From positions 124,001-188,000 of the forward strand of contig CAWICN010000001.1 in assembly GCA_963834725.1 (NCBI GenBank): a DNA stretch of 64,000 nt. Reading direction: 5' to 3'. This DNA is from PALSA-693 sp963834725. GTDB lineage: Bacteria > Actinomycetota > Acidimicrobiia > Acidimicrobiales > Palsa-688. Positions 9,189 through 17,510 of the stretch are shown in pieces. Each line of letters opens with the position of its first letter. Positions within the stretch are counted from its first letter, which is position 1. Below the pieces are notes generated by a model. It saw only the letters and a list, made by a program, of their open reading frames with translations. It was not told the DNA's origin and searched no databases. The position numbers and the translations under genes are program-made.

Positions 9189-9635
9189 ACTTCTATCGTC
9201 GTATCAAGTGGGATATCTCGCAATGGCCCTTTCCGGGTGAGATCATCTGTCACCCCAGCGATGGCGCTCCAGGGAAAGATTCATATCGCACGGGCTGCGT
9301 GGTCGCTACTCTCGGGCCACGCGCATTTCGGCTTCGGTGTGCTGGATCGAATCGTCGCTGAGATCGATAGTCACCTTGAGCATTTTCGGGTCACGACAAA
9401 CGGAGCTTTGAGTCGGTGTCACGGGAAGCCACCCCTTTTGGTGTCCGGCTGGGTCACCTGGGTTGGGTGAGGCGCGGCGGGCTGCCGGACAGGATCCTCT
9501 AGGCGTGTGCACAGCAGCCGGCAGGTGGCTGTCGGGCCCGAAGCGCTCCGGTACGGTGGGGTCCCGGCGCGGCGGACTACAGTCGCGGTCGTCCGGCCGT
9601 GGGTCCGGGATCCGAGGAGCGTTGGGCGCACTGTC
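9189..9635. other. Divergent intergenic region
   Basis: This stretch lies between the leftward DUF6325 gene and the rightward YihY gene and must hold both promoters. On the minus strand, 9306-9386 could encode a 26-residue peptide (MLKVTIDLSDDSIQHTEAEM...), perhaps the stub of a lost gene; I do not count it as a gene. No clear repeats. Confidence 0.4.
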
Positions 9636-10568
9636 GTGACGTCGTACGAGCCAGGTGACGAGTCAGCGCCACCAGAGGTCGACCAGGCCGGTGGCGTGGG
9701 CCGTCGAGTGCGGCGGGGGACCGAGTTCGCCAAAGGGAAAACTCAGGTCGCCAAGGAGAAGTATGCCGGTTCGTCGGCTGAGCATCTGTGGCGTCGGCTG
9801 GACTCCATGGATTTCATGAACCGGGGCATGCTCTTCGCCGCCACCCTGTTGCTGTGCTTTTTCCCCTTCTTCATCGTCGCTAACGCCCTAGCCGGCCGGT
9901 CCGCGACCACTGGACTGGCCCGGCATCTCGGTCTCAACCAACAAGCCTCGGCCGATGTGGCTCGACTGTTCACCTCCTCGTCGGCCACCTCCGGCGCCGT
10001 CACCGGGACGGCCTGGCTGTGGTTCATTCTGGGCGGATTGGCGGCGGCCACCGCCATACAACAGCTCTACGAGCGGGCCTTCGACGTGGGCAGCCGGGGC
10101 ATGAGAGACATGCCCCGCCGTCTCATCTGGCTGGGGGTGCTGGTCGGTTTTTCGGCCTTGGTGGGTTGGGTGGGGCCGTCGTTGCACGACGCCGGTGGGC
10201 CGGTGCTCTTGGGCGTCATCGGCCTGACCGTCTCGACCGCCTTCTGGTGGTTCACCCAGTGGTTTCTGCTGGGGGGCCGAGTCTCCTGGAGAGGGCTGTT
10301 CCCCTCCGCCATAGCCACCGCGGTGTGCTGGGTGGGGATGGCAGTCGTGTTCTCCATCATCTTCTCCAGCACGATCATCGCCGACGACAAGAAATACGGC
10401 ACCATCGGGGTGGTCTTCGCCCTGATGTCCTGGTTCATCGCCATCGGGGTGGTGATCATCCTGGGTGCCATAGCGGGTGTGGTGTGGCGAGAGCGGGAAC
10501 TGTCGTTCAAGGCCGCCCTGGCCACGCTGCGCCGCAAACACACGACCTCCAGCGCAGCCAGACAGTGA
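9636..10568 (+). CDS. YihY/virulence factor BrkB family membrane protein
   Basis: After a charged ~45-residue N-terminus, the protein has the RLDSMDFMNRGMLFAATLLLCFFPFF stretch and about six membrane helices typical of the YihY/BrkB family. They end with a cytoplasmic KAALATLRRKH tail. The family is found in most bacteria; proposed roles include membrane transport, but none is firmly assigned. The frame is open to a GTG at 9507, yet the first ~43 residues from there look non-coding. The GTG at 9636 is my choice, although neither start has a good ribosome-binding site. The 3' end overlaps the NADH dehydrogenase remnant on the other strand. Confidence 0.8.
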   Translation: MTSYEPGDESAPPEVDQAGGVGRRVRRGTEFAKGKTQVAKEKYAGSSAEHLWRRLDSMDFMNRGMLFAATLLLCFFPFFIVANALAGRSATTGLARHLGLNQQASADVARLFTSSSATSGAVTGTAWLWFILGGLAAATAIQQLYERAFDVGSRGMRDMPRRLIWLGVLVGFSALVGWVGPSLHDAGGPVLLGVIGLTVSTAFWWFTQWFLLGGRVSWRGLFPSAIATAVCWVGMAVVFSIIFSSTIIADDKKYGTIGVVFALMSWFIAIGVVIILGAIAGVVWRERELSFKAALATLRRKHTTSSAARQ

Positions 10569-11941
10569 TCCCTGCCTCTCTCAGGGCTCCTCGCTCCCGG
10601 CTGTCTTCACAGCTGACGCAAATCGAGTCGCCGAGCGTCACGAGGCAAAGTAGGTCGCCTACCCACAAGCGGCACCACCCAGGTAGGGCGATTTCAAGCC
10701 CGCTCATCGTCGGCCTTCGGCACGGGTGCTGGCGGTCAGCTCGTCCCCCTGGACCCAAAGCGTCGCGTACCCGTAGCACGCCAGAACGTGCCCGCACTAT
10801 CGCGTGGAAGTTGACCACGGACTGGAACCGCCCAATGGTGGCGGCGGTGCCCAGGTCCCGATACTTGAAGGGCCGTACGGGCTTGTCCTTAAGCCGCCGA
10901 ACGGTGGTGTTGGCGGCGTGCAGCCCGCCTTGCACGGCCACCTCGGCCACGCCGGGCAGGCTGTCCAGGGCCATCATGTCGCCTACCACGAACACTTCGG
11001 GGTGGCCGGGGAGGGTCAGGTCGGGTAGGACGGCGATGCGGCCGGCTCGGTCTAGGTCGGCGCCCGTCGCCTTGGCCGGCTCGGCGGCGAGGGGCGATGC
11101 TTCCACTCCGGCCGCCCACACGGTGGTGTAGGTGTCCAGCCGGCTGGTGGCACCGGCGGCGTCGGTGAGATCGACGCCGGTGGCGTCAACCCCCACCACC
11201 CGGGCGCCCATGCGCAGCTCCACGCCGAGACGCTCGAGCTCCCTGGCCGCCTTGGCCGACAGCTCATCGCCGAAGGTGGCCAGGGGCTCTTTGCCGCCGT
11301 CGAGAAGGACGACTCGAACCGAGGCGGCGTCGAAGGACCGGAACTCCCTCCGCAGGCTGCGCACCGCCAACTCCCGGACCTGGCCGGCCAGCTCGACCCC
11401 AGTGGGTCCGGCCCCGACGATGGCAACCGTCAGCCAGCGCTGCCGATCCGTGGCGTCCGGGGCCATCTCCGCCATCTCGAAGGCCCCGAAGATGCGTCGT
11501 CGCAGTTCCAGGGCATCGTCGATCGTCTTCATACCGGGAGCAAATAACGCGTAGTCGTCTTGCTCGAAATAGGATTGGTTGACGCCGGCCGCCACAATCA
11601 AGGTCTCGTAGGGGATCTCACGAGGTTGGAGGCCCATGACGCTGGCGTGTACAACCTGCTGGTTCAGGTCGAACCCGGTGACTTCGGCGAGTTCGACGCG
11701 CACGTTCTTCTGCTTGCGAACAATATGGCGTAAGGCAGGCGCGATCTGGTCGGGCGGGATCAATCCCGTGCGACCTGGTAGAGGAGAGGTTGGACAGGTG
11801 GTGGTTGCGCCGGTCGATCAGCGTCACCTCGACGCCTCTCCGGGCGACGAGCCGGCGCGCCAGAAACCGCGTCGGTGCCAGGCCCCCGAAGCCGCCGCCG
11901 ACAATCACCACCCGATGCCGGGCGCCTCCCTCGCCGCTCAT
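10507..11941 (-). pseudogene. Type II NADH dehydrogenase (NDH-2-like), double frameshift
   Basis: The protein starts at the ATG 11941-11939 with a Rossmann motif (VVIVGGGFGGL) and VTLIDRRNHHL. It then leaves frame: compared with the family sequence HHLFQPLLYQVATG, one base is missing near 11794 and another near 11770. The rest reads in a different frame (IPPDQIAPALRHI... to FKYRDLGTAATIGRFQSVVNF) and includes the second NAD-binding motif (VAIVGAGPTGVELAG) and VFVVGDM. After ~10810 the family's C-terminal membrane-binding part is missing and unrelated residues follow, overlapping the YihY gene end. Two deletions 24 bases apart plus a lost C-terminus make this a pseudogene. Its start overlaps the stop of the GMC fragment (ATGA). 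Confidence 0.8.
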
Positions 11942-12110
11942 CCCAGCCGCTCGGAAAGGTGCTCGCCGATGCGGATGGCGTCGGCGATGGCGGTCAGCGC
12001 CGGGTTCATCGCCTCGATGCTCGGGATGAAGCTGGTGTTGACGACGTGGACGTGGTCAAGTTCGTGGGCCTCGCAGTTGGCATCAAGCACCGAGGTGGTG
12101 GGTCGCCACC
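11938..12110 (-). pseudogene. GMC oxidoreductase C-terminal remnant
   Basis: On the minus strand one frame reads PTTSVLDANCEAHELDHVHV, then NTSFIPSIEAMNPALTAIAD and AIRIGEHLSERLG, stop. This is the C-terminal end of GMC (glucose-methanol-choline) FAD oxidoreductases, including the conserved Asn-Pro of the catalytic region (MNPALT). Homology stops at about 12110, and no FAD-binding domain is found upstream. Its stop codon overlaps the start of the NDH-2 remnant, so the two once formed a coupled operon that probably passed substrate electrons towards quinone (inference). Confidence 0.75.
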
Positions 12111-12412
12111 GCAGGGCCGGACGCCGGCTTGATCAGCGACACTAGCAACGGGGATCACAGAGGCCTCCTCGACGCCATCGACTCCATAACAGTCCGGGGC
12201 TGCAGTGTATGGTTTCGCCCTCGGCGAAGGCCGTGGCGGCAGTGAGGTAGCTGGCCCCGTGCCCGACGAGGAAGGCTACCCCGGGCACCCTCGTCCGGGC
12301 GAAGGTGACTTCAGCGGTGAGCGCTCTGTCGACCTCGCCAGACGAGGCAAGCAAGGCCTTGGCGGGACTGACGCGGCGACCCGCCATCGGGGTCGATAGT
12401 ATCCTGAACCGG
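12111..12412. other. Intergenic stretch upstream of FGE gene
   Basis: Open frames exist on both strands but none resembles a known protein. The GMC homology breaks off at the left edge. A possible -10 element (TAGTAT, 12398-12403) lies 9 bases before the chosen FGE start. Confidence 0.35.
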
Positions 12413-13387
12413 GTGAGCAGAACGACGACGACTGGCGGCAGCAGATCCGGCCGCCTGTCGGCCAAGGACATGGTGTGGGTACCGGATGGCGAGTTCCTGA
12501 TGGGATCGGAACGCTTCTACCCGGAGGAGGGCCCGGTTCGATCCGTCCGCCTGGACGGATTCTGGATCGACGAGCACCCGGTAACAGTGGCGGAGTTCCG
12601 TCGTTTCGTAAAGGCCACCGGGTATGTCACGCTGGCCGAGCGCCCACCGAACCCGGAGAACTATCCCGATGCCGATCCGGATCTCCTCCATCCCGGCTCG
12701 CTGGTGTTCCAAAAGACAGCGGGGCCGGTCGATCTGCGCGACGTGTCCAACTGGTGGTCCTACGTCCTGGGCGCGAATTGGCGGCATCCTGAAGGTCCGG
12801 CCAGCACGCTACACGGGCGGGAGCACCACCCGGTGACCCACGTCGCAGCGGAAGACGCCGATGCGTACGCTCGCTGGGCCGGCAAGACGCTGCCGACCGA
12901 GGCAGAGTGGGAGTACGCGGCCCGAGGCGGGCTGGACGGCGCTACCTACACATGGGGTGAGGAATTCGCCCCCAAGGGCAGGACGATGGCCAACACCTGG
13001 CAGGGCCAGTTTCCCTGGCAGAACCTCCTGGCCGACGGGTTCGAGGGCACCTCGCCGGTGAAAAGCTTCCCTCCGAACGGCCACGGCCTCTCCGACATGG
13101 CCGGCAACGTCTGGGAATGGACCAGCGACTACTACCAGGCCACATCGACCGGTCCTACCCCGCAGGCCTGCTGTGCGCCCCCGAACCCGCACGACGGGAC
13201 CGCCGAGGTCAACCCGGTGGCCGGTCAGCCCGGCGTCAACATCCCTCGACGGGTGATCAAGGGCGGCTCACACCTGTGCGCCCCCAACTACTGCCTGCGC
13301 TACCGGCCCGCCGCCCGGCAGGGTGAAGCGATCGACACCTCGACTACCCACATTGGTTTCCGCTGCATCATCAGGCCGGCCGCCTGA
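12413..13387 (+). CDS. Formylglycine-generating enzyme (sulfatase-modifying factor)
   Basis: The product is a full FGE-sulfatase domain, from MVWVPDGEFLMGSERFYPEEGP and IDEHPVTVAEFRRFV through LPTEAEWEYAARGG and GHGLSDMAGNVWEWTSDYY to RVIKGGSHLCAPNYCLRYRP and HIGFRC. The Cys-x4-Cys pair (HLCAPNYC) is the copper-binding active site of true aerobic FGE, so this is not a catalytically dead homologue. FGE oxidises the Cys of CxPxR motifs in sulfatases to formylglycine. The arylsulfatase at 17511, 4 kb away, carries such a motif and is the obvious client. The frame is open to 12305, but the GTG at 12413 or the ATG at 12470 better fits family length. Confidence 0.92.
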   Translation: MSRTTTTGGSRSGRLSAKDMVWVPDGEFLMGSERFYPEEGPVRSVRLDGFWIDEHPVTVAEFRRFVKATGYVTLAERPPNPENYPDADPDLLHPGSLVFQKTAGPVDLRDVSNWWSYVLGANWRHPEGPASTLHGREHHPVTHVAAEDADAYARWAGKTLPTEAEWEYAARGGLDGATYTWGEEFAPKGRTMANTWQGQFPWQNLLADGFEGTSPVKSFPPNGHGLSDMAGNVWEWTSDYYQATSTGPTPQACCAPPNPHDGTAEVNPVAGQPGVNIPRRVIKGGSHLCAPNYCLRYRPAARQGEAIDTSTTHIGFRCIIRPAA

Positions 13388-13552
13388 GGCGACCACCTGG
13401 AACATGGTCGGCCATACTCCCGCGATCCTCTCACCCCAGGCGGAGAAACTCCCCCATGAGGGGATCGTCGACATTGCCACATTGGGGCACAACGGAATCG
13501 ACGTTCGAGAGTGAGACAAAGCTAGTGAGCTACTTCGCGCCGACGGTAATCT

Positions 13553-13927
13553 GTGCGGTACGAATCCCCAGTTGGCGGCGCGGCTCGCCGAGATGTGGCC
13601 GAAGGCAAGGCGAAATCGCTGAGTACCTGGCTCAACGACGTCGGGCAGGCGCGCCTGCAAGGCGACGACCTTGCCGCTGTCTTGGCGGAGCTGTCCCACG
13701 ACGCGGGCGACCCCCTGATCGCGCGGGAACTCGCCCGGGGTGCGGGAGCGGCGGGCGCCTCGGGCCGAGCGGCGGTGAACTTGGCCCTCGATACCGGAGG
13801 GCTGATCGCCCGGGAGGGGTCAACCGTGACACCGCTGCGGTCATCCAGGTGGACTATTATCCTAGTCCCGGAGCGCGCTTCCGAACGAAAGGAACGAGAG
13901 CTCAAGCTGGGCGATCGGAGCAGTTGA
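13553..13927 (+). pseudogene. Decayed VapB/VapC-like toxin-antitoxin remnant
   Basis: One frame contains an antitoxin-like stretch (KAKSLSTWLNDVGQARLQGD, then LAAVLAELSHDAG and IARELARG). It runs into VNLALDTGGLIAREG, which resembles the first strand of a PIN toxin (LDTGALIA with the first catalytic Asp). The PIN domain then stops: no further acidic motifs follow in any frame. The two parts are fused in one frame rather than overlapping as separate genes. I read it as a broken VapBC pair of which only the antitoxin body and the toxin's first residues remain. The match is by pattern only and is short. Confidence 0.4.
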
Positions 13928-14152
13928 GGAACCTCGGAACCGGTACGAGGTCGGGCCTCGAGTGGCGTCCCGCTCTTCGAGCTGCGCGACTGTATCGGGA
14001 CGGTCAGTAGCCGACGCCGATCCGGCGTGCGCCGACGGAGGCACTTGGTCCCGCCCGGCCCTCTCTTGCGCGATCCGATCGTCGATGCTTGCGTGCACGC
14101 CCGCCTTCGGCAGAACCCTCGTTGCGGGTTGCCTCCAGACGTCGGACCACGA

Positions 14153-15700
14153 TCAGCCGTTCTCGCCCAAGCCAGCCATCCAACGAATCGCGGTGATGCT
14201 CGGAAGGAACACGTAAGCCGCGGCCTTCGTCGTAACGAAGCTTGACAGGCCGCGCAGCTCCATAGGTGGGCTGCCGTCTGTCTGAGGTATGATGAAGATG
14301 CTGTTTGCGAAATCCTGGGTACCGGTTAGTGGATCTCTCGAGTCTGGATGAAGCCGAACGGCGCCAGCGAATTCGCTGTCATTGACCCACTGGCGCAGGA
14401 CGAACTCGTACTGGTTTTCGATGCTCGAGTTGATGAAGTGAAATAGCATGCCCCGTTCGAGGCCATCGTAGGGCGTCGTTGGATCATAGATCGGTCCATA
14501 CGGCAGGCCCCGACGAATCAGTCGGTGGGAATTGTTGCTGCCACCCGGTAAACCCTGGCCCGCGACTGGCGAACCCCGCGGGTTGACGCGGCGGATGTGT
14601 GCCCCGACGGGACAGCGGGTCCCCTTCGGGTCTCCCGAACCGTCGGCCTCCACGTAGCCGAAATCGTTTAGCTCTTCCGGCGAGATCCCGCCGGCAGGGC
14701 TTTCTGTGTCGGGAGACAAGGCGAGAGGGACGCCGTTGCGCCATCTCCCACACATTTTTGCCGCGAGCAGTTCAGGATCGATGCGCTCCTTGTTCGACTG
14801 CAAGAAGTCTTCAAACCCAACGACGTCGGTCTCGACCTTTTTGAAGACTGCGAAACTACCATTCAGCCCTATTGCTCGCGGCTCAGGCACCTCGTAGTTG
14901 AGAGCGTCTTGCCGCAAGACGAAGAGCCATGGCTCGCAAGGATGCTGGTGATCCGGTTGATAGAGTTCCGGTCCACCGCGAACGGTAGGCGTGGTGAGGC
15001 CGTCGGTGTAGCCGAAGTGAACTTTGAAGGTCGGGACGGGTTGGCCGTTCTGCATCTCCATGAGAGCCATGCCGTCTTGGCGCCAGATCTCTCGAAAGGC
15101 ATTTCCCTCGGCCAGCAACTCCGACAACCGGTCACTGTAGCTGGTCATCGCCTCGTGGCTGACAGCGTGGAGCGTCATCAAGACGTGATCATCCCCGCTT
15201 CCGAAGCCGCCCACCCAATTCTGGGGCGAACTTGCGCCGGTATCCCCGACCGACTTCGCGCGGCGGGCCGCTCCTTCGATGAAGGCCCCGAATGACTTGA
15301 ACGACAGCGTTGGGACGAGTTCCTCGAGCCCCAGCGCCACTAGGCCCGGCCACGTGAGACCGATGTTGAGGCAGTAGTCGGGCTTGTGACGGGGAGCATC
15401 GCCGGGATTGTCTCCCGGTCCGGGCCCGAATCCCACGTGCCAGTCCTCGGCCGTCGTTACCTGAGGGGAGTCGGACTCGTCGCCGTTTACGAGCCGCCCG
15501 AGTTGGCGGCGAGCTTGTGCTGGCGCCTCTACTCGCAACAAGAAGTGGCGAAGCATGGGCATCATGTAACCGCGGAGGACGAACCCCTGAATATCCGCGA
15601 GGTTGAGCGCCGATTCGGCACTAGCCCGCGAATCACCATGCCTACGTCGTTGATCCCGCCTCTGACCAAACAGTCGGCGAAGCGGCCTGAAGCTCGTCAT
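14153..15700 (-). CDS. DyP-type heme peroxidase
   Basis: This 515-residue protein has the DyP hallmarks: GYTDG (about 230-234, the GxxDG motif whose Asp acts in peroxide cleavage) and CPVGAHIRRVNPR (363-375, with the proximal heme His and following Arg). LFVLRQDALNYEVPEP and FHFINSSIENQYEFVLRQW fit the heme-pocket regions. There is no Tat or Sec signal: the N-terminus is Arg-rich but lacks a hydrophobic stretch, so it acts in the cytoplasm or is exported by other means. At over 500 residues it fits the long DyP class rather than the ~300-residue encapsulin cargo type. A duplicated-domain protein lies 87 bases upstream on the same strand. Confidence 0.92.
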   Translation of the reverse strand: MTSFRPLRRLFGQRRDQRRRHGDSRASAESALNLADIQGFVLRGYMMPMLRHFLLRVEAPAQARRQLGRLVNGDESDSPQVTTAEDWHVGFGPGPGDNPGDAPRHKPDYCLNIGLTWPGLVALGLEELVPTLSFKSFGAFIEGAARRAKSVGDTGASSPQNWVGGFGSGDDHVLMTLHAVSHEAMTSYSDRLSELLAEGNAFREIWRQDGMALMEMQNGQPVPTFKVHFGYTDGLTTPTVRGGPELYQPDHQHPCEPWLFVLRQDALNYEVPEPRAIGLNGSFAVFKKVETDVVGFEDFLQSNKERIDPELLAAKMCGRWRNGVPLALSPDTESPAGGISPEELNDFGYVEADGSGDPKGTRCPVGAHIRRVNPRGSPVAGQGLPGGSNNSHRLIRRGLPYGPIYDPTTPYDGLERGMLFHFINSSIENQYEFVLRQWVNDSEFAGAVRLHPDSRDPLTGTQDFANSIFIIPQTDGSPPMELRGLSSFVTTKAAAYVFLPSITAIRWMAGLGENG

Positions 15701-15787
15701 CGTCGGTACTGCCTATGTGTTATTCTCCTTCGCCAAGGGTGAACACGGTCTCGTTCTTGGTTCGTGAACATGGGGGAACCCGTGATA

Positions 15788-16636
15788 TCAGGTCGGGGGA
15801 GACTGAGACTTTCGATCGGCCAGCAGCGCCCGGATGTCCTGCACCGAGAGGCCTGGATAGGCGCTGTAGAAACCGATGGGAGGATAGTTGTTGTCCAAAC
15901 CCCACTGATAGAACGCCTGGGCGTTCTTTGCTACCGGGGTTGGCGGCGCGCCCTCGATGTGCGGAAAGATGGAGTCAAAAGTAAACGCTGTTTTGTCTGC
16001 GAAATCCTGGAAATACTTTTTCATGTCGCCGTCAAAGATGGTGAAGAACCCTATGTGAGTCTTGTCAAAGGATACAAAATGGGCGACATGTAAGGTCCCG
16101 ACGGCATCTGACGCGGCATGAGCCTTGTCTATGATACCTTTCGTGTCGAATATCAGAGCTATGCGCTGCAGACGAGACTTGATGGTCATGTACGTCAGCA
16201 ATGGACTCTGCAGTGTGCTACCCGTGAAGCCCGCCTCGTGTACACACGCCTTGATGTCCTGAACCGAAGCATCCCCGTACGCGAAGTACATATCTAGCGG
16301 CTCACGGACATGAGCCACCAGCCACTTGACGACCTCCGCACGGTTGTCGGTCACGGGCGTCGCCGGAGGATCCTTCACATGCTCGAAGATGGTCTCAAGC
16401 ACTGGCGGAGCGGACTCGACCAGGCGCTCAATATGCTGCGTAGCGTCGCCGTCGATGTCCGAAACGAAGAGTAGTTTCTCGTCTCCTTCGACCATGAAAC
16501 GTGAGAAGTGCACGGTACCAAGTTTGTCCTGTACCTTCGCAAAGTCAGGCATCAGCGGCGGTAGCTCGTCGTTGAGCGCCTTGGCGTTGGCCGCACCCCT
16601 GATCGGGAAATCAAGGACGAGGTGATACTGAGTCAT
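15788..16636 (-). CDS. Internally duplicated protein upstream of DyP peroxidase, function unknown
   Basis: The start at 16636 follows an AAGGAG ribosome-binding site by six bases; the open frame continues upstream but without support. The 282-residue product contains two copies of a ~130-residue unit. Compare LGTVHFSRFMVEGDEKLLFV, PPATPVTDNRAEVVKWL and YFAYGDASVQDIKA with VGTLHVAHFVSFDKTHIGFF, PPTPVAKNAQAFYQWGL and YSAYPGLSVQDIRA. Each unit looks like an alpha/beta sandwich of the ferredoxin or dimeric-barrel sort, the fold class also used by DyP. No catalytic motif is visible. Its position suggests it works with the peroxidase, as a partner, substrate binder or heme-related factor (inference). 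Confidence 0.75.
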   Translation of the reverse strand: MTQYHLVLDFPIRGAANAKALNDELPPLMPDFAKVQDKLGTVHFSRFMVEGDEKLLFVSDIDGDATQHIERLVESAPPVLETIFEHVKDPPATPVTDNRAEVVKWLVAHVREPLDMYFAYGDASVQDIKACVHEAGFTGSTLQSPLLTYMTIKSRLQRIALIFDTKGIIDKAHAASDAVGTLHVAHFVSFDKTHIGFFTIFDGDMKKYFQDFADKTAFTFDSIFPHIEGAPPTPVAKNAQAFYQWGLDNNYPPIGFYSAYPGLSVQDIRALLADRKSQSPPT

Positions 16637-17510
16637 AGCACGCTCCTTGAGATGTTCTGCCATCCGGGGGATACTCCCGGAAAAAGGCAACCAATAAGGC
16701 CGATCCGGCTCCAGGTCTCGCGACCACGGCCCGGGGCCGGCGGGACCTCGAGGCGAGGCTCGAGTTGACGACACCACCCCGGCCTCGCGATGCCGGCTGT
16801 CGACACAACTTCGCCAGCTCGCCGCACGCAGGGCGAGACGAGATTCTCACGTCGTCAGAGCCTGTTGGGCGATGGTTTGCCTCGACAGTCACCAACACCC
16901 ACGATAGGCCGCACACGATCCACCGTGATCACCTGTAAGAGGTGATCACGGCTCGACATCGTCGACGGGGATGCTGGCGATCGATTGGTGCACCCAGTGG
17001 CGCTACGGTGGCGGAGCGCTCAGGCACAATGTCAGTGTGGCAGCGTTGGGCATCGGGGTGCGTCACTCGATGTGGGTGATTTGGCCCAGGTATAATGTAT
17101 GCGAGCCATGGTCAGGCGCTCCGAAGGGCAGCGCTTGGCTGGATCACGGGCGAGGCGGCGGCCAAAAGACGCGGGGTGCGGTCGGGCGGAAGGAAGGGGC
17201 TATCACCGCCTCCTGAGTCGGTATGTCAACCCGAACTTGGACATGCCGTCGTGCCAGCGCATCACCCGACCTGAGTGATTCGCATGGCCGTCCTGACGGA
17301 CAGAATCGACGGCACACGGAGGAAATCATCAATCCACACGTCAGAATTTTGGTCCTGCCCCCGGTGTGACGGCGAAACTGGCGTCCAGATGGCAGTATTG
17401 CGAACAACTGGCTAAGAATGAGGCTTTCGTGCCCGCCGGGATCTCGGAACCGAAACAATCCCACAGCCAGCCTCGGGCGGGCGTTGACACGTTAGGAGGG
17501 ACGGAACACT
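16637..17510. other. Long divergent intergenic region with palindrome
   Basis: These 874 bases separate the leftward peroxidase operon from the rightward arylsulfatase. No convincing gene is present. They contain the palindrome annotated at 16923-16951, a TATAAT at 17091-17096 without a clear -35, and an AGGAGG at the right end that serves the arylsulfatase. The length suggests a lost gene or a large regulatory zone. Confidence 0.4.
16923..16951. promoter_or_regulatory. Perfect 12-bp inverted repeat, two GTGATCAC boxes
   Basis: Arms CCGTGATCACCT (16923-16934) and AGGTGATCACGG (16940-16951) are exact reverse complements around a 5-base loop. Each arm also holds the self-complementary octamer GTGATCAC, the two copies being 17 bp apart. 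It lies ~290 bp upstream of the peroxidase operon start. No T-run follows, which argues against an intrinsic terminator; a double operator or an RNA hairpin is more likely. Confidence 0.55.

Noticed and set aside
9306..9386. 26-residue minus-strand peptide
   Set aside because: Too short to support, no ribosome-binding site and no known family.
12142..12471. Minus-strand frame upstream of and overlapping the FGE gene
   Set aside because: No domain; the overlapping plus-strand FGE is certain.
17091..17096. TATAAT as a promoter
   Set aside because: No -35 at a fitting distance and no gene starts close behind it.
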